A stretch of DNA of 6,175 nucleotides from Ruminiclostridium sp. (GCA_021442645.1 JABUSR010000124.1:1-6175), one strand, 5' to 3'; shown: positions 1 through 5,956, counted from the stretch's first letter. The notes: generated by a model from the sequence alone, not told the origin. Program-made: numbers and translations.

Positions 1-1937
1 CCTATGTGGGGGCTGTGCTGGGCCTGATCTCCCTGGTTTTCTGCGCCCTGTTTGCCTTCTGGGGGGTGGGTGTCCTCATGGTGCCCCTCTTTGTCCTGGC
101 GGGCGCCCTGAAGCTGGACCTGCCCGATGCCCGGAGGAGCTATCAGGCCAATCTCATCTGGGGCGGCGGGATGATTCTTCTCACCAGCATTATGCCCAAC
201 GCTATGGTCAGCGCCTATCCCCACGATATGGGGTGGCACGGGCTCTTGAATATCCTGTGTGTTACAGTGGTTTGCGGCCTTTTCCTGGTTATCACCGCCC
301 GGTTCAAGGTGTCGGTGTGCATCACCGCCATCCTGCTTACCCTTCTGTCCATCGCCAACGGCCTGGTCTACCAGTTCCGGGGCAATGAGCTCACCCCTAT
401 GGACCTGCGCTCGGCGGGTACTGCCCTGAATGTGGCCGCCCAGTACAAGCTGGAGGAGTGGACCGATGTAATGGTCTACGTGCTCTGCCTCATGCTCCTG
501 GGCCTCTTTCTGGCCTTCGCCATGCCCTCCTTCCCCATGAAAAAGCGCAAGCGCCGCCTGGTGGCGGTGACCTGGGTGATGGCGGTCTCCGTGGTGCTCT
601 ACTTCGGGTCCTCGGGCATTGCCATCCGCAACTGGACCAACTACGGCACCAAGTATAACGGCTACTACCTGAACTTTTATCTGGGCATCCGTGACTCCAT
701 GGTGAAGGAGCCCGACCGCTACAGCCCGGAAACGGTGGAAGATATGGCCGGGGAATACGATGATGACCGGGGGAAGACGAAGAAACTCCCCAATATCATC
801 GTCATTATGAACGAGTCCTGGGCGGACTTCAGTGTCCTGGGGGACGTGAAGGCCTATCCCAAGGTCACGCCCTATCTGGACAGCCTCCGGTACAACACCA
901 TCCGGGGCCATGCCCTGGCCTCTATCTACGGGGCCAATACGGCCAACTCCGAGTTCGAGTTCCTCCTGGGGGATACCATGGCCTTCCTGCCTGAGGGCTG
1001 CGTGCCCTATCAGCAGTACGTCCGGGAGAATATGTACGCCCTGCCCTGGCTCATGCAGTCCCTGGGCTACGAGTGCCGGTCCACCCATCCCTACTACGCA
1101 AACGGCTGGTCCCGGAACCGCATTTATCCCTTCCTGGGCTTTGAGGAGAGCACCTTCATTGAGGACTACCCCAATCAGGACTTTCTGCGGGAGTATATTA
1201 CCGACCAGGAGATGTTTGAATATGTGGTGGACGAGATTAAGAACCGGGAGTCCGACCAGCCCCTCTTCCTTTTCGGCATCACCATGCAGAACCACGGGGG
1301 CTACACCTACAAGGGCCCCAACTACATCCAGAACACATGGCTGGACCTGACCCAGTACACCAGGGAGTATAAGAAGGCGGAGCAGTACCTTACCTGCCTC
1401 CGGGCCACCGATTCGGCTACTCAGTACCTCCTGCGGGAGCTCCGGTTCTTCCATGAGGACACCATCGTGGTGATGTTCGGCGACCACCTCCCCAGCGTGG
1501 GCAACGACTTCTACGAGGAACTCTACGGAAAGTCTTTTGATACCCTGGATGAGGAGGTCCTGCGGTATACGGTTCCCTTCTTTATCTGGGCCAACTTCGA
1601 CATCGAAGAGCAGGACATCGAGGGGACTTCCCTGAACTATCTGGCCCGATATGTGCTGGAGACCGCCGGAATCGACCTGCCGCCCTACTATCAGTTCCTG
1701 AAGGAAATGGAGGAGCACATCCCCGCCTTGAGTGCCAAGGGGTACTACTCCAAGGAACTGGGGGGCTACCAGGACACGGACAAGGCTCAGGGGGAGGAGG
1801 CCGAGTGGCTGAACCGCTACGCCATCCTCCAGTACAACAGCCTCTTTGATACGGAGAACCGGAACGAGACCTTCTTCGGGCAGTATGTGCCCGAGATGCC
1901 GGAGGAGACCGGCCTCCTCTCAGTGCCAGGCTCGTAA
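1..1937 (+). CDS. LTA synthase/phosphoglycerol transferase-like membrane sulfatase-fold protein (5' partial)
   Basis: This is the bulk of an LtaS-type polyglycerolphosphate synthase-like enzyme, which would transfer glycerol-phosphate units outside the membrane. Numbering from the GTG at 6, hydrophobic segments lie near residues 3-33, 49-69, 81-98, 102-122, 153-174 and 186-206, with a basic loop KKRKRR at 179-184. The family segment NGLVYQFRGNELTPMDL is at 119-135. The extracellular sulfatase/alkaline-phosphatase-fold domain runs from about 261 to 560. Residues matching the LtaS active site are visible: E270 (MNES), T312 (NTANSEFE, nucleophile), H430 (QNHGG) and D493/H494 (FGDH). The tail after 560 is acidic and of unclear role. 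The reading frame is open to the left edge and no ribosome site is visible, so the true start probably lies outside the window; GTG at 6 is only the first possible start inside it. The substrate (lipoteichoic acid or another phosphoglycerol acceptor) cannot be settled from sequence. The stop is TAA at 1935-1937. Confidence 0.88.
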   Translation, partial: YVGAVLGLISLVFCALFAFWGVGVLMVPLFVLAGALKLDLPDARRSYQANLIWGGGMILLTSIMPNAMVSAYPHDMGWHGLLNILCVTVVCGLFLVITARFKVSVCITAILLTLLSIANGLVYQFRGNELTPMDLRSAGTALNVAAQYKLEEWTDVMVYVLCLMLLGLFLAFAMPSFPMKKRKRRLVAVTWVMAVSVVLYFGSSGIAIRNWTNYGTKYNGYYLNFYLGIRDSMVKEPDRYSPETVEDMAGEYDDDRGKTKKLPNIIVIMNESWADFSVLGDVKAYPKVTPYLDSLRYNTIRGHALASIYGANTANSEFEFLLGDTMAFLPEGCVPYQQYVRENMYALPWLMQSLGYECRSTHPYYANGWSRNRIYPFLGFEESTFIEDYPNQDFLREYITDQEMFEYVVDEIKNRESDQPLFLFGITMQNHGGYTYKGPNYIQNTWLDLTQYTREYKKAEQYLTCLRATDSATQYLLRELRFFHEDTIVVMFGDHLPSVGNDFYEELYGKSFDTLDEEVLRYTVPFFIWANFDIEEQDIEGTSLNYLARYVLETAGIDLPPYYQFLKEMEEHIPALSAKGYYSKELGGYQDTDKAQGEEAEWLNRYAILQYNSLFDTENRNETFFGQYVPEMPEETGLLSVPGS

Positions 1938-1958
1938 CGATTTATAACAGATAAGACA

Positions 1959-1994
1959 AGGCCCACCGTAGAACAGAAATTCTTTGGTGGGCCT
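1959..1994. terminator. Hairpin between convergent genes, probable bidirectional terminator
   Basis: A perfect 9-bp inverted repeat (AGGCCCACC at 1959-1967, GGTGGGCCT at 1986-1994) encloses an 18-nt loop. It sits between the stop of the LTA synthase-like gene (1937) and the stop of the CDF gene (2007). The flanks are only moderately T-rich on either strand (GTGTTTAT to the right; TTGTCTTAT on the minus strand), so termination strength is uncertain. Confidence 0.6.
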
Positions 1995-2006
1995 GTGTTT
2001 ATGTGG

Positions 2007-2942
2007 TTAGGAAATGGGCTGAGCCGGGGAATCCGGGGCGTGCCGTGCCCCCTCTGTATCCGGATGGGGATTTACGTGCACCATGATGTGCTTGATGGCA
2101 GGGAATTGCGCCTCGATGGCGTCGTGGACAGACTCAGCGATGTCATGGGCCGACTGGAGAGAGTGGCCGCTGTGGGCGGAGATCTCCAGGTCCACATAGA
2201 TGACACTGCCGAAGACGCGGGTCTGTAGCAGGTCGATGCCCAGCACCCCCGGCTGGGCTAGGGCGCACTGGCGGAGGGCGTCCTCGGTCTCCCGGTCGCA
2301 GGCCCGGTCTACCATCCGGTCCACGGCGTCCTTGAAGATGCTGTAGCAGGCCTTAAAGATAAACAGGCAGATGACGATACCGGCGATGGGGTCCAGGACG
2401 GGGTAGCCCATCCGGGCACCGGCGATGCCGATGAGGGCGCCCACCGAGGACAGGGCGTCGCTGCGGTGGTGCCAGGCATCTGCCATGAGGGCGGGGGAGC
2501 CGATTCGCTTGGCGTACACCCGTGTGAACCAGTACATGGCCTCTTTGACGGCGATGGAGACGCCTGCAGCCACCAGCGCCAGGGGGCCGGGGGCAGCCAG
2601 GGTCCCGGCCTGGCTGGACAGGATGGAGCGGAGGGCTCCGTAGCCGATGCCAAGCCCCGTGAGGAAGAGGATCATGGTCAGCAGGATGGCGGCCACGCAT
2701 TCGAAGCGTTCATGGCCGTAGGGGTGTTCTTTGTCGGGCTGTCGGGCGGCAATTCGTACGCCTATAATGACCAGGATGCTGCTGAGTACATCGGAGGCCG
2801 AGTGGACGGCGTCACTAATCATGGCGCTGGAGTTGCTGACCACCCCGGCAAAGAGCTTGAAGCCGGAAAGAATCAGGTTGCCGACGATGCTCACCAGGGA
2901 GACTCGGGTGGCGACCTTTTGGAATTGGATGTTCTGTGTCAT
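2007..2942 (-). CDS. Cation diffusion facilitator (CDF) family metal efflux transporter, czcD-like
   Basis: This 311-residue inner-membrane exporter would move divalent metal out of the cytoplasm in exchange for protons. The length is typical of a CDF protein with six helices plus a C-terminal cytoplasmic domain. The helix-2 metal motif is D44, H47xxxD51 (SDAVHSASD) and the helix-5 motif is H158xxxD162 (WHHRSD). Together they give the HD-HD site usual in zinc-type CDFs rather than the DxxxD site of manganese-type members. The loop KEHPYGHERFE (71-81) and the C-terminal HVNPHPD (289-295) are further family marks. The C-terminal half (about 205-295) fits the ferredoxin-like dimerisation domain. 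The start is ATG at 2940-2942, because AAGGAGG lies 8 nt upstream; an in-frame ATG at 3057-3059 would put translation through the riboswitch and is rejected. The NiCo riboswitch in the leader points to Ni2+/Co2+ as the inducing, and probably exported, metals. Function as a metal exporter is firm; specificity is inferred. Confidence 0.93.
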   Translation of the reverse strand: MTQNIQFQKVATRVSLVSIVGNLILSGFKLFAGVVSNSSAMISDAVHSASDVLSSILVIIGVRIAARQPDKEHPYGHERFECVAAILLTMILFLTGLGIGYGALRSILSSQAGTLAAPGPLALVAAGVSIAVKEAMYWFTRVYAKRIGSPALMADAWHHRSDALSSVGALIGIAGARMGYPVLDPIAGIVICLFIFKACYSIFKDAVDRMVDRACDRETEDALRQCALAQPGVLGIDLLQTRVFGSVIYVDLEISAHSGHSLQSAHDIAESVHDAIEAQFPAIKHIMVHVNPHPDTEGARHAPDSPAQPIS

Positions 2943-2950
2943 AGGGGGAC

Positions 2951-2957
2951 CCTCCTT
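2951..2957 (-). promoter_or_regulatory. Ribosome binding site of the CDF gene (decides the start)
   Basis: AAGGAGG on the minus strand ends 8 nt before the ATG at 2942-2940, which selects the 311-residue protein over a 350-residue reading. A second AAGGAGG copy occurs at 2975-2981 without a start codon at suitable distance. Confidence 0.85.
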
Positions 2958-2998
2958 GAAGTGTTCCCTCTGTGCCTCCTTGGGTCCGGGCTTTGGAC

Positions 2999-3043
2999 AA
3001 AAAATATCCGCAGACCAGTGCATGTAACCACTGTCCCGCGGAT
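2999..3043 (-). terminator. Intrinsic terminator acting as riboswitch expression platform
   Basis: On the minus strand ATCCGC (3043-3038) pairs with GCGGAT (3011-3006) and CAGTG (3033-3029) pairs with CACTG (3020-3016). They are joined by GGGA/GTCT, which adds G-U and G-C pairs and one mismatch. The loop is GTTACATG. A single A and then six T residues (3004-2999) follow. The 5' arm is the same sequence that forms the 3' strand of aptamer helix P4, the conserved GGGA and the 3' strand of P1, so aptamer and terminator exclude each other. Metal binding should therefore prevent termination (ON switch), before the CDF ribosome site. Confidence 0.85.
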
Positions 3044-3108
3044 GTCTATCCACTGCCACCTGGGTGGCCCGGCCCCGGGGGAGCCCCCCGGCCTGTTCAG
3101 TTTGTACC
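3024..3108 (-). promoter_or_regulatory. NiCo riboswitch aptamer (czcD motif)
   Basis: Read on the minus strand, the segment has the conserved elements of the NiCo class in order: CTGAACAGGC (3100-3091), GCCGGGC (3073-3067) and GGGACAGT (3037-3030). The helices are as follows. P1 pairs ACTG 3101-3098 with CAGT 3033-3030, with a possible outer GTA/TAC extension. P2 pairs CCGGGGG 3091-3085 with CCCCCGG 3081-3075. P3 pairs GCCAC 3068-3064 with GTGGC 3059-3055. P4 pairs GTGGAT 3053-3048 with ATCCGC 3043-3038. Published members of this class bind Ni2+ or Co2+ cooperatively and control heavy-metal exporter genes. Here the gene downstream is a CDF exporter, which fits. The identification comes from remembered consensus and helix checking, not a covariance-model search. 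Confidence 0.88.
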
Positions 3109-3148
3109 GTTATATTGTAAAAATACCCAGTGCAAAGAGAGTATCCGT

Positions 3149-3177
3149 ATCCTACCAGACTTCTGTGCCAATGTCAA
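3149..3177 (-). promoter_or_regulatory. Promoter of the NiCo riboswitch-CDF transcript
   Basis: On the minus strand a perfect -35 TTGACA (3177-3172) is followed after 17 nt by TAGGAT (3154-3149). This fits a housekeeping sigma factor, with transcription starting around 3142, roughly 35 nt before the aptamer. A weaker alternative is TTGCAC with a 15-nt spacer to TATAAC nearer the aptamer. Confidence 0.65.
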
Positions 3178-3306
3178 TGGGATTTTTCCAATAGCAGGAG
3201 GGAGCCGCCGAAACGGTTTGAAACGCTGCAATTTAGTTGGGAGACCTGCAAATAGTGGGAGAGAACCGTTGATTTTGAAAAATTGAAAAATATTTTTCAA
3301 AAAGTA
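3178..3306. other. Divergent intergenic region with an AT-rich palindrome
   Basis: No gene is seen here; open frames crossing it lack ribosome sites and family features. At 3275-3290 the 8-mer TTGAAAAA is repeated twice in tandem. The second copy begins an 18-bp perfect palindrome, TTGAAAAATATTTTTCAA (3283-3300). The A and T runs may bend DNA or act as an operator just upstream of the 11-bp repeats. There is also a widely spaced inverted pair, AACGGTT (3212-3218) and AACCGTT (3264-3270), of unknown meaning. Confidence 0.5.
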
Positions 3307-3361
3307 CCCGAGCAGTGACCGAACAGCGGCTGAGTAGTGGCTGAACAGAGACCGAGTAGTG
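3307..3361 (+). repeat. Five tandem 11-bp direct repeats upstream of the peptide gene
   Basis: Five head-to-tail units begin at 3307, 3318, 3329, 3340 and 3351. Their consensus is NCYGARYAGNG, with C2, G4, A5, A8, G9 and G11 invariant. Odd units carry GAGYAGTG and even units GAACAGNG, so a 22-bp higher period is also visible. The last unit covers the expected -35 position of the promoter whose -10 is at 3376-3381. Spacing near one helical turn places all units on one DNA face, which fits cooperative binding of a transcription activator. The regulator is not identified. Confidence 0.75.
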
Positions 3362-3372
3362 ACTGTGGTATG

Positions 3373-3381
3373 TGCTATACT
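3373..3381 (+). promoter_or_regulatory. Extended -10 promoter element of the peptide/PCAT operon
   Basis: TGC followed by TATACT (3376-3381) is an extended -10 element. The -35 position (about 3353-3358, CGAGTA) has no consensus and is occupied by the last 11-bp repeat, suggesting activator dependence. Transcription would begin near 3388, giving a leader of about 50 nt with a small GGGG-AAAA-CCCC hairpin at 3394-3405. Confidence 0.55.
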
Positions 3382-3422
3382 TTAGACGACAGAGGGGAAA
3401 ACCCCCGTGAGATATTTTTTCC

Positions 3423-3429
3423 AAGGAGG
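3423..3429 (+). promoter_or_regulatory. Ribosome binding site of the double-glycine peptide gene
   Basis: AAGGAGG ends 8 nt before the ATG at 3438. This strong site is the main evidence that the 47-codon frame is a translated gene, and it favours ATG 3438 over the in-frame ATG at 3447. Confidence 0.85.
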
Positions 3430-3437
3430 AACGACTT

Positions 3438-3581
3438 ATGAAAAAGATGAACAATGCTGAGATGCGGGCTGTTGAGGGCGGCGCCTACGAGTGCATGGCT
3501 TGCTACAAGACCTATAAGACCAACATCGGTGTGATGTTCCATAAAGTTTTCAAGGGCCACAAAGAATACTGGAAGGTCTAA
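3438..3581 (+). CDS. Double-glycine leader peptide precursor (bacteriocin-like or signalling peptide)
   Basis: This 47-residue precursor is probably cleaved and exported by the PCAT encoded 89 bp downstream. The leader is residues 1-15, MKKMNNAEMRAVEGG. It fits the double-glycine rule with hydrophobic M4, M9 and V12 at -12, -7 and -4, E8 at -8, and G14-G15 at the cut site. The predicted core is residues 16-47: 32 residues with six Lys, two Glu, four Tyr, two Phe and one Trp (net charge about +4), no Ser, and Cys only at C19 and C22. Y17, C19, C22, Y26, V32, H35 and H41 fit the classical C2H2 zinc-finger spacing, so the core may bind metal; a C19-C22 disulfide is an alternative. YKT is repeated in tandem at 23-28. 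Hand-counted GC is about 47%, visibly lower than the neighbours. I do not recognise a named family; antimicrobial versus signalling role is open. Confidence 0.85.
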   Translation: MKKMNNAEMRAVEGGAYECMACYKTYKTNIGVMFHKVFKGHKEYWKV

Positions 3582-3618
3582 GAATTTACGGAATCTGAGC
3601 ATAGAAACAGTGAACGAA

Positions 3619-3653
3619 AAACCACAGGCAGGGCGTTGACCCACCTGTGGTTT
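3619..3653 (+). terminator. Intercistronic hairpin, probable partial terminator/attenuator
   Basis: A perfect 10-bp stem, AAACCACAGG (3619-3628) with CCTGTGGTTT (3644-3653), lies between the peptide stop and the PCAT start; GGG 3631-3633 and CCC 3640-3642 can extend it inside the loop. Only three T residues close the stem, then ACTATTA follows, so read-through is likely. Such an element would give more peptide mRNA than transporter mRNA, a common arrangement for secreted peptides. Confidence 0.6.
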
Positions 3654-3670
3654 ACTATTAGGAGACGACT

Positions 3671-5881
3671 ATGAAAGAACGGATTATTCGGCAGCATGAC
3701 CAGCGGGACTGCGGGCCCGCCTGTCTGTCCACCGTCGCCCGGTACCACGGGCTGCGCTATTCCATGCCCAGGGTGCGGGAATTCACAAAGACCGACCGCT
3801 CCGGCACCAACATCTACGGCCTGGTGGATGCCGGTACCCAAATGGGGTTTGCCTGCCAGGCACTCTCCGGCACGGCTGAGGAACTGCAGCAGGAGATCGA
3901 CAAAAAGCAGATTCCCTTTCCCTTCATCGCCCACATCGTCTCGGCGGAGGGGACGCTCCACTTCGTAGTGGTGTTCCGGCAGATATCCGGCGGTTTTGTC
4001 ATCGGCGACCCGGGCAAGGGGAAGTATGTCCTCACCCGGGAGCAGTTCGCTGCAGCCTGGACGGGGCACATCGTAACCTTTGAAAAGACTCGGGACTTCC
4101 GTCCCGGTAAGCATACAAGAAACAGCCTGCTGGGCTTCTTCTCCCTGCTGAAGGGGCAGTATCGGCGGCTGGGCCTGATCATTCTCACCTCACTGCTGGT
4201 GTCGGGCATCGGCATCTCCGGGGCGTTCCTGTTTCAACTCCTGCTGAACACCGCCGCCCCGGGGGCTGCTCCGGCGGCCAACCAGGTGGATTCCGGGCTG
4301 GCCCCTCTGGGGGCCTGGTTGGCCGATTCCGCTGGAAGGCTGGATCAACTGTTCGCGGGCCTGGTGTGCCTGTATCTGCTCCAGGGTGTGATTCAGTGGG
4401 TACGGGGACTGCTGGTCGTCCGGGTAGCCAAGACCGTGGATCTGCGGATTAGCCTGATGTACTACCGCCATCTGCTGGATCTGCCGGTCTCCTCGGTGAA
4501 TGTGCTGCAGACCGGCGAGTATCTGTCCCGATTCTCCGATGCCGGCGCCATCCGGGATGCGATTTCCCAGGTGACCCTTACTATATTCCTGGATATGGCT
4601 ATGGTCATCGGCTGCGGTGTGGTGCTGTATCTGGAAAACAGCCGGATGTTCCTGGTGGCCATGGGGATGGCGGGGCTGTTTGCCGCCGTTGCCCTGGGCT
4701 ATCGGAAGGCCATGGAGCGCTCCAACCGCCGGGTCATGGAGCGCACGGCTGCCATGGAGTCCTACCTGAAAGAGAGCATTGACGGTGTGGAAACGGTGAA
4801 GGCCACCTGCGCCGGGGAGACCGTCAAAGCCAGGGGCGAGGGCAAGTTCCTGGCACTCTGGGACGCCCTGGTGCCCCGCAATCTCATCGCCATTTCCCAG
4901 GACGTGATCGCCACCACGGTGGAGGCCGTGGGCACCATACTCATCCTGTGGATCGGCTTCCGGCTGACGCTGGCCGGACAGATTTCCGTGGGTTCCCTAA
5001 TCACCTTTTATGTGCTGCTGACCTATTTTTCCCAGCCCATTCAGAATCTTTTGAAGCTCCAGCCCACAGTGCAGACCGCTCTGGTCTCTGCCGACCGGCT
5101 GAACGACATTCTGGATCAGTCCGTGGAGGAAAACACCCGGGGCACTGCCCCGGTGGAGGATTTCCGGGACTGCGCTCTGGAGCATGTGAATTTCCGCTAC
5201 GGCAACAAGGAACTGGTGCTGGAGGATGTGTCCCTGACCGTCCGCCGGGGGGAGAAGGTGGCCATCGTAGGGGAGAGCGGCAGCGGAAAATCCACCCTGG
5301 CCAAGCTGCTGGTGCGGTTTTACGACCCGGAGGCGGGCCGGATCCTGCTAAACGGCAGGGAGACCGGTGAATACAATCTGACCGCCCTGCGGAACAGCAT
5401 CACCTACGTCAGCCAGAGCACCTTCCTGTTTTCTGACACCATTCGGAATAACCTGAAGCTGGGCTGTGAATCGGTCACCGACGAGGATATGATCCGGGCC
5501 TGCAAGGCCAGCCACGCCGATGAATTCATCGATCGGCTGCCCATGGGCTACGACACGCCCCTGGACGAGGGCGGCATGAACCTGTCCGGCGGTCAGCGGC
5601 AGCGGCTGGCTCTGGCCCGGGCGATTCTGCGCAGGTCTCAGCTGGTGATTTTGGACGAGGCCACCAGCAGCCTGGATACCATCACCGAGAACGCCATCCG
5701 GGACACCATTTTCCGGTATGATCCGGAGGCGTCCTATCTGATCATTGCCCACCGGTTGTCCACCGTCAGGAACTGCGACCGGATCTATGTGATGCACCGG
5801 GGCCGGATTGTGGAGGAGGGAACCCATGAGACCCTGCTGGCGAACAATCGGTACTACAAAGCCCTCTGGGACGCCCAGTGA
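3671..5881 (+). CDS. Peptidase-containing ABC transporter (PCAT; C39 peptidase, permease and ATPase)
   Basis: This 736-residue bacteriocin/peptide exporter cleaves double-glycine leaders on the cytoplasmic side and pumps the core out with ATP. Residues 1-140 are the C39 cysteine peptidase: Q8 (oxyanion), C14 in QRDCG (nucleophile), H97 in LHFVVV and D113 in IGDP. The membrane domain has segments near 167-193, 227-250, 302-323, 326-344, 410-432 and 437-455, with an Ala/Pro-rich outer loop at 195-225. The ATPase domain carries Walker A GESGSGKS (534-541), Q-loop Q582, signature LSGGQ (638-642), Walker B with D662-E663 and H-loop H694. All catalytic residues are present and the length is normal for the family. 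The start ATG has AGGAG 6 nt upstream (3660-3664). It follows the double-glycine peptide gene, its likely substrate. No HlyD-type adaptor gene is next to it, as in stand-alone Gram-positive PCATs. The stop is TGA at 5879-5881. Confidence 0.95.
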   Translation: MKERIIRQHDQRDCGPACLSTVARYHGLRYSMPRVREFTKTDRSGTNIYGLVDAGTQMGFACQALSGTAEELQQEIDKKQIPFPFIAHIVSAEGTLHFVVVFRQISGGFVIGDPGKGKYVLTREQFAAAWTGHIVTFEKTRDFRPGKHTRNSLLGFFSLLKGQYRRLGLIILTSLLVSGIGISGAFLFQLLLNTAAPGAAPAANQVDSGLAPLGAWLADSAGRLDQLFAGLVCLYLLQGVIQWVRGLLVVRVAKTVDLRISLMYYRHLLDLPVSSVNVLQTGEYLSRFSDAGAIRDAISQVTLTIFLDMAMVIGCGVVLYLENSRMFLVAMGMAGLFAAVALGYRKAMERSNRRVMERTAAMESYLKESIDGVETVKATCAGETVKARGEGKFLALWDALVPRNLIAISQDVIATTVEAVGTILILWIGFRLTLAGQISVGSLITFYVLLTYFSQPIQNLLKLQPTVQTALVSADRLNDILDQSVEENTRGTAPVEDFRDCALEHVNFRYGNKELVLEDVSLTVRRGEKVAIVGESGSGKSTLAKLLVRFYDPEAGRILLNGRETGEYNLTALRNSITYVSQSTFLFSDTIRNNLKLGCESVTDEDMIRACKASHADEFIDRLPMGYDTPLDEGGMNLSGGQRQRLALARAILRRSQLVILDEATSSLDTITENAIRDTIFRYDPEASYLIIAHRLSTVRNCDRIYVMHRGRIVEEGTHETLLANNRYYKALWDAQ

Positions 5882-5912
5882 GGCATGTCATATAGTATAA
5901 TTACTGCAGGAT

Positions 5913-5947
5913 AAAAAATGAGCGGTCAATACGACCGCTCATTTTTT
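5913..5947. terminator. Strong bidirectional intrinsic terminator
   Basis: A perfect 9-bp stem, TGAGCGGTC (5919-5927) with GACCGCTCA (5933-5941), has a 5-nt loop (AATAC). Six A residues lie before it and six T residues after it, giving a U-tract in both directions. It ends the peptide-PCAT operon on the + strand and the MATE gene on the - strand, so the cassette is closed on its right side. Confidence 0.93.
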
Positions 5948-5956
5948 CAATATACG

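Noticed and set aside
2943..3059. N-terminal extension of the CDF protein to an in-frame ATG at 3057-3059 (350 residues).
   Set aside because: It would translate through the riboswitch aptamer and terminator, has no ribosome site, and the extra 39 residues look unlike a CDF N-terminus; ATG 2940-2942 has AAGGAGG at ideal spacing.
2943..3108. Manganese (yybP-ykoY) riboswitch as an alternative for the metal exporter leader.
   Set aside because: The conserved blocks CAGGC, GCCGGGC and GGGACAGT and the four-helix order match the NiCo class; I do not see the paired-loop pattern of yybP-ykoY.
2466..3194. 242-codon open frame on the + strand.
   Set aside because: It is antisense to the CDF gene and its riboswitch, has composition typical of a GC-rich shadow frame, and shows no family motif.
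3097..3300. 67-codon open frame on the - strand in the intergenic region.
   Set aside because: It overlaps the CDF promoter and aptamer start and runs out of an AT palindrome; no ribosome site or family feature.
3307..3361. CRISPR array or replication iterons.
   Set aside because: Units are only 11 bp with no spacers and no cas or replication gene nearby; position at a promoter fits a regulator site better.
3394..3420. GGGG-AAAA-CCCC hairpin followed by a T run as a terminator in the peptide leader.
   Set aside because: The stem is only 4 bp and the six T residues begin 9 nt after it, so it does not have terminator geometry; at most it is a small leader hairpin.
3375..3644. 89-codon open frame on the - strand covering the peptide gene.
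   Set aside because: It has no ribosome site, no recognisable domain, and crosses both the peptide gene and the intercistronic hairpin; the + strand peptide frame has a strong site and a leader motif.
3636..3661. Possible separate promoter for the PCAT gene (TTGACC and TATTAG).
   Set aside because: The spacer is only 14 nt, the first box is inside the hairpin loop, and the second overlaps the ribosome site, so it is probably chance.
5348..5827. 159-codon open frame on the - strand.
   Set aside because: It is antisense to the ATPase domain of the PCAT, whose Walker and signature motifs prove the + strand frame.
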